42,385 bases of DNA from Ignavibacteriaceae bacterium (GCA_014879635.1 JACSRR010000163.1:1-42385); one strand, 5' to 3'. Numbered from the stretch's first letter, positions 9,371-19,305 are shown. Numbers and translations are program-made. The notes: generated by a model from the letters alone, not told the origin.

Positions 9371-11605
9371 TTAATCTAGCAGTTTTTTTTCAATATAATT
9401 GGTCAATGTATAAAATAAATGTTTGTATGTGCCTTTGCCTTCTCCTAAGGAGTGGCTTCTATTGGGATAAATCATTAAGTCAAACACTTTATTATTGGCA
9501 ACTAACTCATTAATCAAAACTTCAGCGTTTTGATAATGAACATTGTCATCGCCCGTTCCGTGAATTAACAATAACGAACCGGCAAGGTCTTTTGCATAAG
9601 TAACCGGCGAACATCTTTTATAAGCTTTAGGGTCATCTTGCGGTAAACCCATGTATCTTTCCATATATATTGTATCATAAAATTTTAGATCGCTAATTGA
9701 AGCAATGGCAATACCTGCTTTCAATAAACCCGGATATCTAAAAAGTGACATAAGCGTAGTTGCACCGCCGCCACTCCAACCCCACATTGCCACCTTTGTT
9801 GCATCAATGTAGCTGTTTTGTTCAATTAATGCCGTAATTGCCCCTGCCTGGTCATCAGAAGGAACAACGCCCGAGTTTTTGTAAAATGCTTTTCGCCATT
9901 CTTTACCTTTTGGTGCGGGCGTACCTCTATTGTCAAGGCTGTAAACAATTACCCCTTTTTGAGCCAACATTCTATGCCAAAAACCAAAAAAGCCGTCGTA
10001 AGAATCTAAAGCTGTTTGAGCTGCAGGTTCACCGTAAACATAGAGTAATGCGGGATATTTTTTTGTAGGGTCAAAGTTTGGAGGGAGTATTCTGTAGCCA
10101 TCCATTTTTACTCCCGATGCAGCTTCAATCTCGAAAAACTCAACTTTTGTTTCTTCAAGTTTAGAAATTCTCTCTTCTAATGCATCATTGCCAACTAAAT
10201 TTTTAATTACTGTATGCGACGGGAGTTCAATTAAATTTGTTGTTGCGGGTTTGTTTGCATTGTTAAAAGTGTGCACTGCATAACTTGCATCTGAAGAGAT
10301 ATTGTAATTATTTGTCCCTTTTAAATCTAACGGAGTTATTCTATTTGCTTTTGACTCACCGCTAACAGGTACCGAATACAAATATTTTTGAGTGGCATTA
10401 CCCGGTGAAGCAATAAAGTATAGCAGGTTGTTCTTTTTGTCATACCTTGAAACTGAAATAACATCCATATTTTCAGAGTAGAGTTGCGTCATTTTTCCGG
10501 AATTTCCGTCAGCTAAATACGGTTTTTTCCAACCGTCTTTTTCGCTCAACCAAATAAAATTGTCACTACCCGAAAGCCAAATTATTTCGTCGTTAATTTC
10601 AATCCAAACCGTATCTGCCTCTTTATATAAAACAGAAATATCGCCCGAAGAAGCGTTCATTTTTCTGAGTTCTAAAACATCTTGATTTCTGTTCAAATAT
10701 TGGAATAAAACTGAATTTCCTGACGGAAACCAGTCAACTCTGGCAATATAGCTGTTTTTAGGGTCTTCGGTGTTTTTTGCCCAAATAGTTTTACCCGTTT
10801 CAATATCTACTACTCCAAGCGAGCAAGCTGAATTTTCCTGCCCGGCTTTTGGGTACTCTACAGGAATAGTGAACGGATAGAGACTGTCTGTATTGTTGAT
10901 CATCAAAAAGTTTTTAATGTTTGTTGCGTCAAGTCGCCAAAAAGCGATTTTCTTCCCGTCTGGGCTCCATCTAAAACCGTCTTGAATTGAAAATTCTTCT
11001 TCATACACCCAATCAAAAGTACCGTTAATAATTCTATCTGTTCCGTCTGAAGTAAGTTGGGTAATTTTTCCGGTTTGCAAGTCTTCAACATAAATATTGT
11101 GTTTTTTAACAAAAGCAACTTTGTCTGAATTTGGTGAAATTTTGGCAAACATCAAAGTTGAGGGCTCTGCATCTCCGCCTAATTTTTTTACTTCACCCGA
11201 ATTTAAATCTACAAAGTAGTAGTCTCCCCTTGTATTATAACGCCAAACTTTTTTTGAATTGTTGTAAATAAGCAACTTAGAGCAGTCATCTGACCAATAA
11301 TAGCTCTCAATCGGCAAAGGAGTATCGGTTCCGGGTAACTTTAAAAGTGAAGCATCAACTAAAATGGTTTCTTCTGAATTTTTGGGGTTAACATATACAA
11401 TATCACTTCCGGATTGAACAGATTTCGAAGGTTTGATAACTGTATATCCGCTTTCGCAAGGATACCATTTATATCCTCCGAACGGTCTGGCAAAATAACT
11501 ACCCTGCAAAATTTTATCTATTGTAATTAATTCTTTTACTGCTTCCTGAGAGAGAATCTGAAAGCTGAAAATAATTACAAATAAAAGTGATAGCCTCTTT
11601 AACAT
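9371..11605 (-). CDS. Dipeptidyl peptidase IV / prolyl oligopeptidase family S9 peptidase
   Basis: N-terminal DPPIV beta-propeller, 'TFDWVYEEEF' Glu motif, nucleophile GWSGGG, Asp 'HGTGDDNVHYQN', His 'YPNRSHSLGEGKG'. The track starts at TTG 11611; ATG at 11605 follows AAAGGAG lying inside the end of pyrE. Confidence 0.93.
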   Translation of the reverse strand: MLKRLSLLFVIIFSFQILSQEAVKELITIDKILQGSYFARPFGGYKWYPCESGYTVIKPSKSVQSGSDIVYVNPKNSEETILVDASLLKLPGTDTPLPIESYYWSDDCSKLLIYNNSKKVWRYNTRGDYYFVDLNSGEVKKLGGDAEPSTLMFAKISPNSDKVAFVKKHNIYVEDLQTGKITQLTSDGTDRIINGTFDWVYEEEFSIQDGFRWSPDGKKIAFWRLDATNIKNFLMINNTDSLYPFTIPVEYPKAGQENSACSLGVVDIETGKTIWAKNTEDPKNSYIARVDWFPSGNSVLFQYLNRNQDVLELRKMNASSGDISVLYKEADTVWIEINDEIIWLSGSDNFIWLSEKDGWKKPYLADGNSGKMTQLYSENMDVISVSRYDKKNNLLYFIASPGNATQKYLYSVPVSGESKANRITPLDLKGTNNYNISSDASYAVHTFNNANKPATTNLIELPSHTVIKNLVGNDALEERISKLEETKVEFFEIEAASGVKMDGYRILPPNFDPTKKYPALLYVYGEPAAQTALDSYDGFFGFWHRMLAQKGVIVYSLDNRGTPAPKGKEWRKAFYKNSGVVPSDDQAGAITALIEQNSYIDATKVAMWGWSGGGATTLMSLFRYPGLLKAGIAIASISDLKFYDTIYMERYMGLPQDDPKAYKRCSPVTYAKDLAGSLLLIHGTGDDNVHYQNAEVLINELVANNKVFDLMIYPNRSHSLGEGKGTYKHLFYTLTNYIEKKLLD

Positions 11606-11607
11606 TA

Positions 11608-12138
11608 TCAAACTCCTTTAATTTCTTTAATTTCTTTCATTGTGAAAAGTGGGTGTAATTTTAATCCCACATTAGCAAGATAATCAAAAGCTGAATCTTC
11701 TCTAACAATAACACAAATTACATGTTCAACAATTGCCCCTTCTTTTCTCAGGTCTTCGGCACTCCAAATTATTTGCCCACCGGTTGTAACAACATCTTCA
11801 ACAATACATACTTTTTGTCCGGCAAACGCAGTACCTTCTGCAATTTTTCTTGTTCCGTAATCTTTAGCCTTCTTTCTTACAAAAATGGAATGTAATCCGG
11901 TTTTTAAAGAGATTGCCGCGGCAAGAGGAATACCTCCCATTTCTAAACCGGCAAGTTTTTCGGTTCCTTCGGGAATAAGCGACTGCATTGCCCCTGATAT
12001 GCTATCTAATAAAACCGGGTCTGCTTCAAACCTGTACTTATCAAAATATTCGTTCGAGGTTTTACCTGAACGCAGTGTAAATTCACCCGTAATGTGGGCT
12101 GTATCATAAATTTTTATTGCTAAATCATTTCTGTTCAT
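11608..12138 (-). CDS. pyrE: Orotate phosphoribosyltransferase
   Basis: PRPP-binding motif VCIVEDVVTTGGQ; 'FTLRSGKTSNEYFDKYRFEADP', 'AGLEMGGIPLAAAISLKTG', 'FVRKKAKDYGTRKIAEG'. Confidence 0.95.
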   Translation of the reverse strand: MNRNDLAIKIYDTAHITGEFTLRSGKTSNEYFDKYRFEADPVLLDSISGAMQSLIPEGTEKLAGLEMGGIPLAAAISLKTGLHSIFVRKKAKDYGTRKIAEGTAFAGQKVCIVEDVVTTGGQIIWSAEDLRKEGAIVEHVICVIVREDSAFDYLANVGLKLHPLFTMKEIKEIKGV

Positions 12139-12149
12139 ATATTTCCTTT

Positions 12150-12380
12150 TTATGGTACCGGGTCATATCCGCTGCCGCCCCACGGATGACACCTTGAAAT
12201 TCTTTTTACAGATAGCCAAAATCCTTTAAATAGACCATATTTTTTAAACGCTTCAAGAGAGTAATGAGAGCAAGTAGGCATGTATCTGCATGAGGGCGGA
12301 AACAAAGGAGAAATCAATAGTTGGTATATTCTAATTATTAGAATAAACGGGTAAGACAATATCACTAAAAACTTTTTCAC
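12150..12380 (-). CDS. yidD: Membrane protein insertion efficiency factor YidD
   Basis: '[59 protein letters not shown]' is diagnostic of YidD. Confidence 0.96.
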   Translation of the reverse strand: MKKFLVILSYPFILIIRIYQLLISPLFPPSCRYMPTCSHYSLEAFKKYGLFKGFWLSVKRISRCHPWGGSGYDPVP

Positions 12381-12437
12381 TGTAGATTATTTTATTACTA
12401 TCCCAAAAATAGTACTTCTATTTAAAATAAAAAAAGA

Positions 12438-12459
12438 GACCCGCATTTTAGTGCGGGTC
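12438..12459 (-). terminator. Rho-independent terminator downstream of the 12490-14118 gene
   Basis: GACCCGCA-TTTTAG-TGCGGGTC hairpin preceded on + by an A-rich run (U tract on the minus transcript). Confidence 0.8.
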
Positions 12460-12489
12460 CCCGTCGAAGTACGAGTATGAGGAGGAAAC

Positions 12490-14118
12490 TTATTTAAGTA
12501 AACTCATCTTTTTCGTAATATTTAAAGAACCTGAGGTAAGTTTATAAACATAAACACCGCTCGGTAAATTAGAAGCGTCAAAAGCAACTTCAAAAGTACC
12601 TGCGTTAACAAATTCATTAACTAAAGTTTCAATTTCTTCGCCTAAAGTGTTAAAAACTGCTAATCTAACATTTCCGGCTTCCGGAATCGAAAATCTAATT
12701 GTTGTTGACGGGTTAAAAGGATTCGGATAATTTTGTAATAAAGCAAAATTTGAAGGAGTATTAGAATCTAATTCTCTAACAGAAGTGGTATAATCTGTAT
12801 TTTGCGGATTGTAATTTGCCCAGCCGGCATCCCATCTTGGTCCGTTAGGGTCAAAAGCACCTACATAAGTTGTTTGCATGAAAAAGTTATCTAAAAGTCT
12901 TCCTGCAAACGAAGCACCGGATGCAGCAGGTGAACCAGCCATAGGTACTAAATTAGGATTGTCAAAATTAAAAGGATCGGTTAACATTACTTGTGAAGGT
13001 TGAACATAAGTTCTGTTACCATACGCAGGAGTATTCAACCAAGTATTGATATTAAAACCTGAAGCATTTGTGGTTATTCCGTTAAATTTGAGACCTGCAT
13101 AAATAGTATTTCTAATTTGAAGAGTATCGCCTGAAGCTGAATTACCTGAACCTGAGCCGTCAATAAATAAAGCGGTTGGCCAGCCCATGATAATTGAATT
13201 ATATGTTGAAGTTTGTGTTGATCTTCTTAAATGTTGACCTCTTCTGAATAGAGGATTGAAATCTGTGGCTGAAGTATCGGGCATAGGTCCTACAACAGTA
13301 ACATTAGAAAACCAAGGCTGAGTTCTGGGCGCATTAAACGAACCGCCACCGTCATTATCAGACTCAAAGCCGTTTGAAGAAGAAATATCTGCAATGTTTT
13401 TATTTCTAATTATTGCACCAAACTGAACTTTACCGTTGAAACCTAAGTCGGTATCAAAATCATCATCAACTGTACCGAACGAAATTAAGTACTTACCGTT
13501 AACATTACCGCCGAACCATTCAAAAGAATCATCACCGTTAAAACTTACCTGAATATATTCTAATGTGGTACCTCTACCTACACCGCCCATTGTTAATCCG
13601 TTAATTTCATTATCCGGAGATAAAGCAATACCTGAAAATTCGAGTCTTAAATAACGGATAACACCGCTATTGTCATCATCGTTAGGAGTAGCACCGCCGC
13701 CATAAATGGTTCCTGTGCCACCTTCAATTACTGCAGTACCTGCGGGTACATTAATTCTTGCATTACCGGCAATGATTATTCCACCCCAGTCGCCTGCTTG
13801 TCTTTGACCGGCAGGTTGCTGACTTGTGAAAACTATAGGTGCATTAGCAGTACCGTTAGCATTAATTTTAGCACCTCTATTAATGATAAGTGTTCCTTTA
13901 GAATCTTTTTCACCATAAATTACTGTACCGGCTTCAATATGTAAAGTAGCAGGGGCATTTACATTAACGAAACCTCTAAGTAAGTATCTTTTACTTTTGC
14001 TTAAGAATGCGTCTGAATTAATATTTCCTTCAATAACGCTATCCGCCGGAGATAATTGAGCTAATCCGGGTATAGCAAATATTACAAGAAATAAAAGAGT
14101 AATTAAGGATTTTTTCAT
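12490..14118 (-). CDS. Secreted protein with T9SS type A sorting domain, beta-helix-like body
   Basis: Signal peptide; 'APATLHIEAGTVIYGEKDSKGTLIINRGAKINANGTANAPIVFTSQQ'; 'NGDDSFEWFGGNVNGKYLISFGTVDDDFDTDLGFNGKVQFG'; C-terminal 'LLQNYPNPFNPSTTIRFSIPEAG...SGVYVYKLTSGSLNITKKMSLLK'. Confidence 0.85.
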   Translation of the reverse strand: MKKSLITLLFLVIFAIPGLAQLSPADSVIEGNINSDAFLSKSKRYLLRGFVNVNAPATLHIEAGTVIYGEKDSKGTLIINRGAKINANGTANAPIVFTSQQPAGQRQAGDWGGIIIAGNARINVPAGTAVIEGGTGTIYGGGATPNDDDNSGVIRYLRLEFSGIALSPDNEINGLTMGGVGRGTTLEYIQVSFNGDDSFEWFGGNVNGKYLISFGTVDDDFDTDLGFNGKVQFGAIIRNKNIADISSSNGFESDNDGGGSFNAPRTQPWFSNVTVVGPMPDTSATDFNPLFRRGQHLRRSTQTSTYNSIIMGWPTALFIDGSGSGNSASGDTLQIRNTIYAGLKFNGITTNASGFNINTWLNTPAYGNRTYVQPSQVMLTDPFNFDNPNLVPMAGSPAASGASFAGRLLDNFFMQTTYVGAFDPNGPRWDAGWANYNPQNTDYTTSVRELDSNTPSNFALLQNYPNPFNPSTTIRFSIPEAGNVRLAVFNTLGEEIETLVNEFVNAGTFEVAFDASNLPSGVYVYKLTSGSLNITKKMSLLK

Positions 14119-14148
14119 TTTTTCCTCTATTTAAGTTATTAGTTTTGT

Positions 14149-16896
14149 TTAAAACCTGTATCCAAAACTTAGTGAGTAGCTTGTACCCTTTTGATTTACT
14201 CTCGAACGGTTATCACCCTGCGTAAAAACTTGTTCTTGATTGAGTAAATCTCTAATTGTAAACTTTAATTCGAAATTTTGATAGAACATCTGAGTAATTG
14301 CGAAATCAATCAGATCTCTAGATTGTTCAATAATATCATCTTCGTACAATGTAGCCACATCCATAATTCTTTTTCCGAATGTGTTATAGAGTAAGTTAAC
14401 TTCTGTACCGGTATTGAAGTTAGAATAACCAAGACTGAAGTTAAATGTATAAGGAGATTGCCCCTGAAGAGCTCTATCTGATCTACCAATTGTAGTTTCT
14501 GTTTCTTTAATATCAACACTTGATTTGATAAGCGTGTAATTTCCTGTTACAAAAAAGTTGTCAATTGCTTCAGATATAAAACCGAGTGATTTTCTGGCTT
14601 CAATTTCAAAACCGTAGTTAACAGCTCTTTCAGAATTCATAAATGTTCTTTCTGCATTGAGTGCCACACCGGGAACAACCACTTTTTCTATAGCATTTGA
14701 AATTTGTTTGTAAAAAGCGCTAACTGAAAAGAGTTCACCTGGTGCAGGATAAAGTTCGTACCTTAAATCAAAATTGTTTACTAATGCTCTGTCTAAATTA
14801 GGATTACCGGATACTGTAGTTTGTGTCTGGAAATCATAATATGAAAACGGAGCTAATTCTCTTAATTCAGGTCTATTTATAGTTTGACTGAAAGCAAATC
14901 TGAGGTTTGATAGTTCGTCAAGTGAGTAAATAAAATTTAACGACGGGAAGAAATCAGTTCTATCCAATTTAATTTGGAGTTCGTTCTGTCTTGATAAGTC
15001 CATAGAATTAACTTCTTGGAGGGCACTTTCAACTCTAACTCCGGCAATCATTCTTAATCTATTGCTTATAAAATCGAGCTGGGAATCAAACATAGCGTAA
15101 GCTGAAGCTGTTCTTTGAGCTGCGGTGTAATTATTAGTACCGTTAATATATTCACCGATTGAAAATCCGTTTCTTCTAAAGTTTGAAGAATCAAATATTT
15201 CTTCAAGAGGCAGGTATAATAAACTAAAATCAGTAAATCCATTTCCTGCGGCGTTAGTAATAACACTAATTAGTCTTGAGTTAAAGCCACGCTTTTTGTC
15301 ATCGTAAAGAAGTCCGGTTTTAATCTTAACTTCACCTAAGTTAAATGACAAATCAGTACCGAAACCTTTTGTATCTTCGTTCAAATCAGAGAAAAATCTA
15401 CCGCCGTTCTTTAAATTTGGTTGAAAACCTAAAGTTGCAGAGAATCTTTCGGCATCAAAAGCCTTTTGATATATAATTCTTCTATAATCAGGCTCATTTC
15501 TCTTTGATGATGAGTAATAAGCTCTCCAACCTAATAGGAGTTTTGATTCGGGAGAGAGGCTATGCTCACCGGTTAACTGACCGGTGTAAACATTTCTTGA
15601 AACAAACCTTAATGCGGTTTGCTGTTGATATGCGGCGGCGTCAGAATAATTTGCACCGTCAAGTAAAAATACATCATCATCAGCTGAATTTGTGTAAGTA
15701 TTTTTGAAACTGATTTTGTGCAAGTTTGAAAGTTTGTATGTTAGGTTAACCAAACCGCCCCATAAAACATTGTAGTTTGATTGAGTTCCCGTAAATTCAA
15801 ATCTTGGGTCACCGGATGCTTCATACTCGTTTCTTTCTAATTTTTCGGTTGAAAACGAATTTTTATAGGTTAAAGCAACTATATATCCTAAATCACTTCC
15901 GAATAACTCTGAAACATCACCGTAAGAAAGCCCGAGGCTTAAACCGGGGGCAGCTGTTTTAGTTGAGGATGCCCATGTATTATTTAAAGTTTTAGCGAGT
16001 TCTGTGATTTCGCCCGGTTTAAATAATTGAGAAGATATTTCAGACGGGAAATTATCGGGTAGTTTTCTGCTATTGTCAATACCTAAAAAATCGAGATTTC
16101 CGCCCTTGTAAGTCTGAAAATCTTTGAATGTTGAAAATGAATTGTAAGAAGTACCGATATTTAACCTGAGTGTTTGTGTGGCGGGAAAATCAACAGTGTT
16201 TAATTCAACTAATCCGCCGGAAAAATCACCGGGTAAATCAGGAGTAAAAGTTTTTCTGATTATTGTATTTTCAAGAAGGTTAGCAGGAAAGATATCGAAA
16301 GCGAAAGACTTTCTATCAGGTTCGGTGGATGACATTGAAGTATTATTTATCATCGCATTACTGTATCTTTCTGAAGTACCACGAACATAAACATATTTTC
16401 CTTCAACAATTGTAACTCCAGTTACGCGTTTTAATGCGTCACTTGAAGTAGCATCAGGACTCTTTTTAATTTGTTCGCCGCTTACGCCGTCACTAACTTG
16501 TGCGGCCTTTTTTTGTTGATTTAAAACTGCTGCAGTATATGAATTATCAGCCTTTGCGGTTACAACAACCTCTTCGGTTTCAATTACAGCTTCAGATAAA
16601 GCTACATCTATTACAACTGTTTGTCCGGATACAACTACAACTCCGGTTATTTTTTTTGTGTTATGTGTGATATAAGAAACAACTAAAGTGTAGGTACCAG
16701 CAGGAACGGCATTAATTCTAAAATCGCCTTGTAAATCGGTTGCGGCACCTAAATTTGTTCCTTCAATAAGCACATTAGCACCAATTATGGCTTCTGCGTT
16801 TTGTGCGTCAATTATTCTACCCGTAATTTTTCCCGGTTCTTGGGCAAAAAGAGTAGTACTCAAAAGTACCAGAAGGTACATTAAGAATTTGGTCAT
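14149..16896 (-). CDS. TonB-dependent receptor with CarboxypepD_reg-like N-terminus
   Basis: GKITGRIIDAQNAEAIIGANVLIEGTNLGAATDLQGDFRI; plug 'VSDGVSGEQIKKSPDATSSDALKRVTGVTIVEGKYVYVRGTSERYSNAMINN'; C-terminal 'SYSLSFGYRF'. Confidence 0.93.
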   Translation of the reverse strand: MTKFLMYLLVLLSTTLFAQEPGKITGRIIDAQNAEAIIGANVLIEGTNLGAATDLQGDFRINAVPAGTYTLVVSYITHNTKKITGVVVVSGQTVVIDVALSEAVIETEEVVVTAKADNSYTAAVLNQQKKAAQVSDGVSGEQIKKSPDATSSDALKRVTGVTIVEGKYVYVRGTSERYSNAMINNTSMSSTEPDRKSFAFDIFPANLLENTIIRKTFTPDLPGDFSGGLVELNTVDFPATQTLRLNIGTSYNSFSTFKDFQTYKGGNLDFLGIDNSRKLPDNFPSEISSQLFKPGEITELAKTLNNTWASSTKTAAPGLSLGLSYGDVSELFGSDLGYIVALTYKNSFSTEKLERNEYEASGDPRFEFTGTQSNYNVLWGGLVNLTYKLSNLHKISFKNTYTNSADDDVFLLDGANYSDAAAYQQQTALRFVSRNVYTGQLTGEHSLSPESKLLLGWRAYYSSSKRNEPDYRRIIYQKAFDAERFSATLGFQPNLKNGGRFFSDLNEDTKGFGTDLSFNLGEVKIKTGLLYDDKKRGFNSRLISVITNAAGNGFTDFSLLYLPLEEIFDSSNFRRNGFSIGEYINGTNNYTAAQRTASAYAMFDSQLDFISNRLRMIAGVRVESALQEVNSMDLSRQNELQIKLDRTDFFPSLNFIYSLDELSNLRFAFSQTINRPELRELAPFSYYDFQTQTTVSGNPNLDRALVNNFDLRYELYPAPGELFSVSAFYKQISNAIEKVVVPGVALNAERTFMNSERAVNYGFEIEARKSLGFISEAIDNFFVTGNYTLIKSSVDIKETETTIGRSDRALQGQSPYTFNFSLGYSNFNTGTEVNLLYNTFGKRIMDVATLYEDDIIEQSRDLIDFAITQMFYQNFELKFTIRDLLNQEQVFTQGDNRSRVNQKGTSYSLSFGYRF

Positions 16897-16930
16897 AAAA
16901 TTTCCTTTTTATTTTTTAACTTCGACGGTG

Positions 16931-16987
16931 CAAACTTACTCTCCGTATGTTAAGTAAATGTTAAGGCAACATTAACAGTTTGTTAAG
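16931..16987 (-). promoter_or_regulatory. Putative Pho-box-like activator array plus -7 element upstream of the TonB receptor
   Basis: TGTTAAGTAAA/TGTTAAGGCAA/CATTAACAGTT/TGTTAAGGATT: four TTAA-core units at exact 11-bp spacing (16948, 16959, 16970, 16981). On the minus strand a -7-like TAAGTTTG (16931-16938) lies 9 nt away, with no -33 TTTG at the usual spacing. Confidence 0.55.
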
Positions 16988-17052
16988 GATTCTTTTTGCT
17001 GCTTAAATCTGCTGTTAAATAAATGTTTTTTAAACTGCTTAAAATTTTTCGT

Positions 17053-17060
17053 TAATTTTG
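17053..17060 (+). promoter_or_regulatory. Possible -7 element (TAATTTTG) upstream of the inositol monophosphatase gene
   Basis: TAATTTTG matches TAnnTTTG; the -33 position is only TTTA. Confidence 0.3.
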
Positions 17061-17089
17061 ATTTTCGAATAATTAATTTGATTAGGTAT

Positions 17090-17884
17090 ATGATAAAGCA
17101 ACTTGAAGAAGTTTTAAATGGTGCGTCTGAGATAGTAAAAGAGGGATTTTTAAGTAATTTTGAGCTTGAATTTAAATCCGGGAAATCAAATTTAGTAACC
17201 TCAATAGATAAAAAATCGGAGCAGTTTATATTTAACTACATCTCAAAAAATTTTCCTTCACACGGAATTTTAGCGGAAGAGGGTTCAAATAAAGTGAGTT
17301 CATCTGAATATACTTGGGTGGTTGACCCTATAGACGGTACAACAAATTTTGCCCACGGTCTCCCCTTATTTTCTGTTTCTATCGGAATTTTAAGAAATAA
17401 TGAAATTGTTGCAGGAGGTATCTCCGATGTAATGACTAATACCTTATATATTTCTGAAGCCGGTTCAGGGAGTACCGGAAACGGCGTTAAAATCAAAGTG
17501 AGTGAGAGAAAAACTATTGATGAAAGCTTATTAGTTACAGGTTTCCCGTATAATGTGAAAGAAAATCCCGGTAATGCATTTGAAATTTTCTCTCTTATTA
17601 CTAAGAAAGCGAGGGCAGTGAGAAGATTGGGCTCAGCCGCATTAGATTTTTGTTATGTTGCAAACGGCGTATTTGATGCATTTTGGGAAATTAATCTTCA
17701 ACCTTGGGATGTCTGTGCCGGTATTTTGTTAGTCAAAGAAGCAGGAGGCAAAATTTCGGATTATTCAAACAATAACACAACAATTTATGGGAAGCAAGTA
17801 ATAGCCTCAAACGGTTTAATTCACAATGAGCTTCAAAAATTGATATTTCAAAAATTTGAAGAACCTGTAAGCAAAAACTTATGA
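17090..17884 (+). CDS. suhB: Inositol monophosphatase family protein
   Basis: Motifs 'GILAEEGS', 'WVVDPIDGTTNFAHGLPLFSVSIG', 'QPWDVCAGILLVKEAGGKISDY'. The track starts at TTG 17078; ATG 17090 is a plausible alternative. Confidence 0.92.
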   Translation: MIKQLEEVLNGASEIVKEGFLSNFELEFKSGKSNLVTSIDKKSEQFIFNYISKNFPSHGILAEEGSNKVSSSEYTWVVDPIDGTTNFAHGLPLFSVSIGILRNNEIVAGGISDVMTNTLYISEAGSGSTGNGVKIKVSERKTIDESLLVTGFPYNVKENPGNAFEIFSLITKKARAVRRLGSAALDFCYVANGVFDAFWEINLQPWDVCAGILLVKEAGGKISDYSNNNTTIYGKQVIASNGLIHNELQKLIFQKFEEPVSKNL

Positions 17885-17963
17885 ACCACTAATCATTAAA
17901 AATTACCGTTTATAAGAAATTTTTAACGATTATTTAACATTCGACCGCTTAATGGAATTGATA

Positions 17964-17995
17964 TTTGTTTATCTTCCAAAGATTTTCTAATTTTG
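17964..17995 (+). promoter_or_regulatory. Predicted Bacteroidetes-type promoter for the OMP at 18061
   Basis: TTTG-N20-TAATTTTG, an exact match to TTTG-N19/21-TAnnTTTG, about 65 nt upstream of the ATG, which has a strong AAAGGAG RBS. Confidence 0.6.
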
Positions 17996-18060
17996 AACGG
18001 CAAAAATTAAGATTTTAGCCTTTAATTAACATATTAATTAACCGGAAAGGAGTAAACTTT

Positions 18061-19305
18061 ATGAAAAGGTTTTTCGGATTATTTTTATTGGTTGCATTTT
18101 TAACAACTGCAGCTAATGCTCAATTAATGAAAATGGGTGTTAAACCCGATGAAAGATCAGGCGGCATGGCAAGAGTTGAAGCAATGGGCGGCGGTAATAA
18201 CTTTTTAGTAGATCCTACTAACATGTTAACAAACCCTGCTTATGCAGCAGCATACTACAATTTCTTATGGGGTGATGTTGGCAGCCAAGCCGGTAGCCCT
18301 TCAGATGGCAATGGTCAATTCGCCGGTTTTAACTTTTGGATGAGTAAACAACTTACATTAGGTGTTGTTCTTTCAAGAAATGATTATGCAGGTCCCGGAA
18401 TCTCTAATGTTTCTTTAGGCAATACTTTAGTATCAGCTCTTAATAACGCAGGTGCACCATTAAATGCAATTGCTTTAGACAATAACTTTCAAGTTTTAGC
18501 AGCGTTCTCACCTTCATCAACTACTACTCTCGGCTTAGGTTTAGCTTTTGCTTCATCTAAACACGAAAATGTAACAGCTGCAGGTACAGATAAAGCTTCA
18601 GCTTCACAGTTAGGTGTAAATCTTGGTGTGTTACACAATTTCTCAACTGAAATGGCTTTAGATTTAGGTGTTGCTTTTGTTATGGGTAGTGCTACCTCAG
18701 AAAGCGGCGCAACTAAAAATGAAGAAACCGGTACAGCTATTGCTGCAAAAGCAAGAATGTTCTTCGGTTTAAACAATAACTTAACATTTGTTCCTGTTGC
18801 AATGTTTGAAACCGTTAGCGGTACTTCAAAACAAGGTGCAACCAGCAGAGATAGAAATTCACACATGAATTTTGGTGTTGGTGCAGGATTAAATTATTTA
18901 GCAGGAAAATCAATTCTCTTAACCGGTGGTATTGAATTAATGATGACGTCAGAAAAACAAGCTGCCGTTGCCGGTACAAGCCCTGAATTAACTGACTCTA
19001 GATTTATCTTCCCGGCATGGGTATTAGGTGCTGAATGGTATGTTTTAGATTGGTTGAAAGCCAGAATTGGTTATAGAGCCGCTTCATATTCAAACACAAT
19101 GGAATCAGCCGCTACAGCTACTACCAAAAATGAAATGACCATGACAGGTTATGACAGAACCGGTATGACCTTAGGCGTTGGTTTCAAATTTGGAAGCTTT
19201 AACTTAGATGCTACCATCAATGACGAAATCTTAAGAGAAGGTTTCAACCTCATTGGCGGCGGAAAGCAAACTTTTGCTCACATCTCTGCTAGCTACGCTT
19301 TCTAA
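18061..19305 (+). CDS. Outer membrane beta-barrel protein
   Basis: Signal peptide MKRFFGLFLLVAFLTTAANAQ; 'MARVEAMGGGNNFLVDPTNMLTNPA' N-terminus; amphipathic strands ending '...HISASYAF'. Confidence 0.75.
   Translation: MKRFFGLFLLVAFLTTAANAQLMKMGVKPDERSGGMARVEAMGGGNNFLVDPTNMLTNPAYAAAYYNFLWGDVGSQAGSPSDGNGQFAGFNFWMSKQLTLGVVLSRNDYAGPGISNVSLGNTLVSALNNAGAPLNAIALDNNFQVLAAFSPSSTTTLGLGLAFASSKHENVTAAGTDKASASQLGVNLGVLHNFSTEMALDLGVAFVMGSATSESGATKNEETGTAIAAKARMFFGLNNNLTFVPVAMFETVSGTSKQGATSRDRNSHMNFGVGAGLNYLAGKSILLTGGIELMMTSEKQAAVAGTSPELTDSRFIFPAWVLGAEWYVLDWLKARIGYRAASYSNTMESAATATTKNEMTMTGYDRTGMTLGVGFKFGSFNLDATINDEILREGFNLIGGGKQTFAHISASYAF

Noticed and set aside
12395-12415. CAAAAATA (TATTTTTG on minus) as a -7 element for yidD-pyrE
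   Set aside because: No TTG/TTTG at the required -33 spacing; AT-rich chance match cannot be excluded.
18489-18866. 125-aa - strand ORF antisense to the OMP at 18061
   Set aside because: Opposite strand of a well-supported OMP gene with signal peptide, RBS, promoter and terminator; no recognisable domain.
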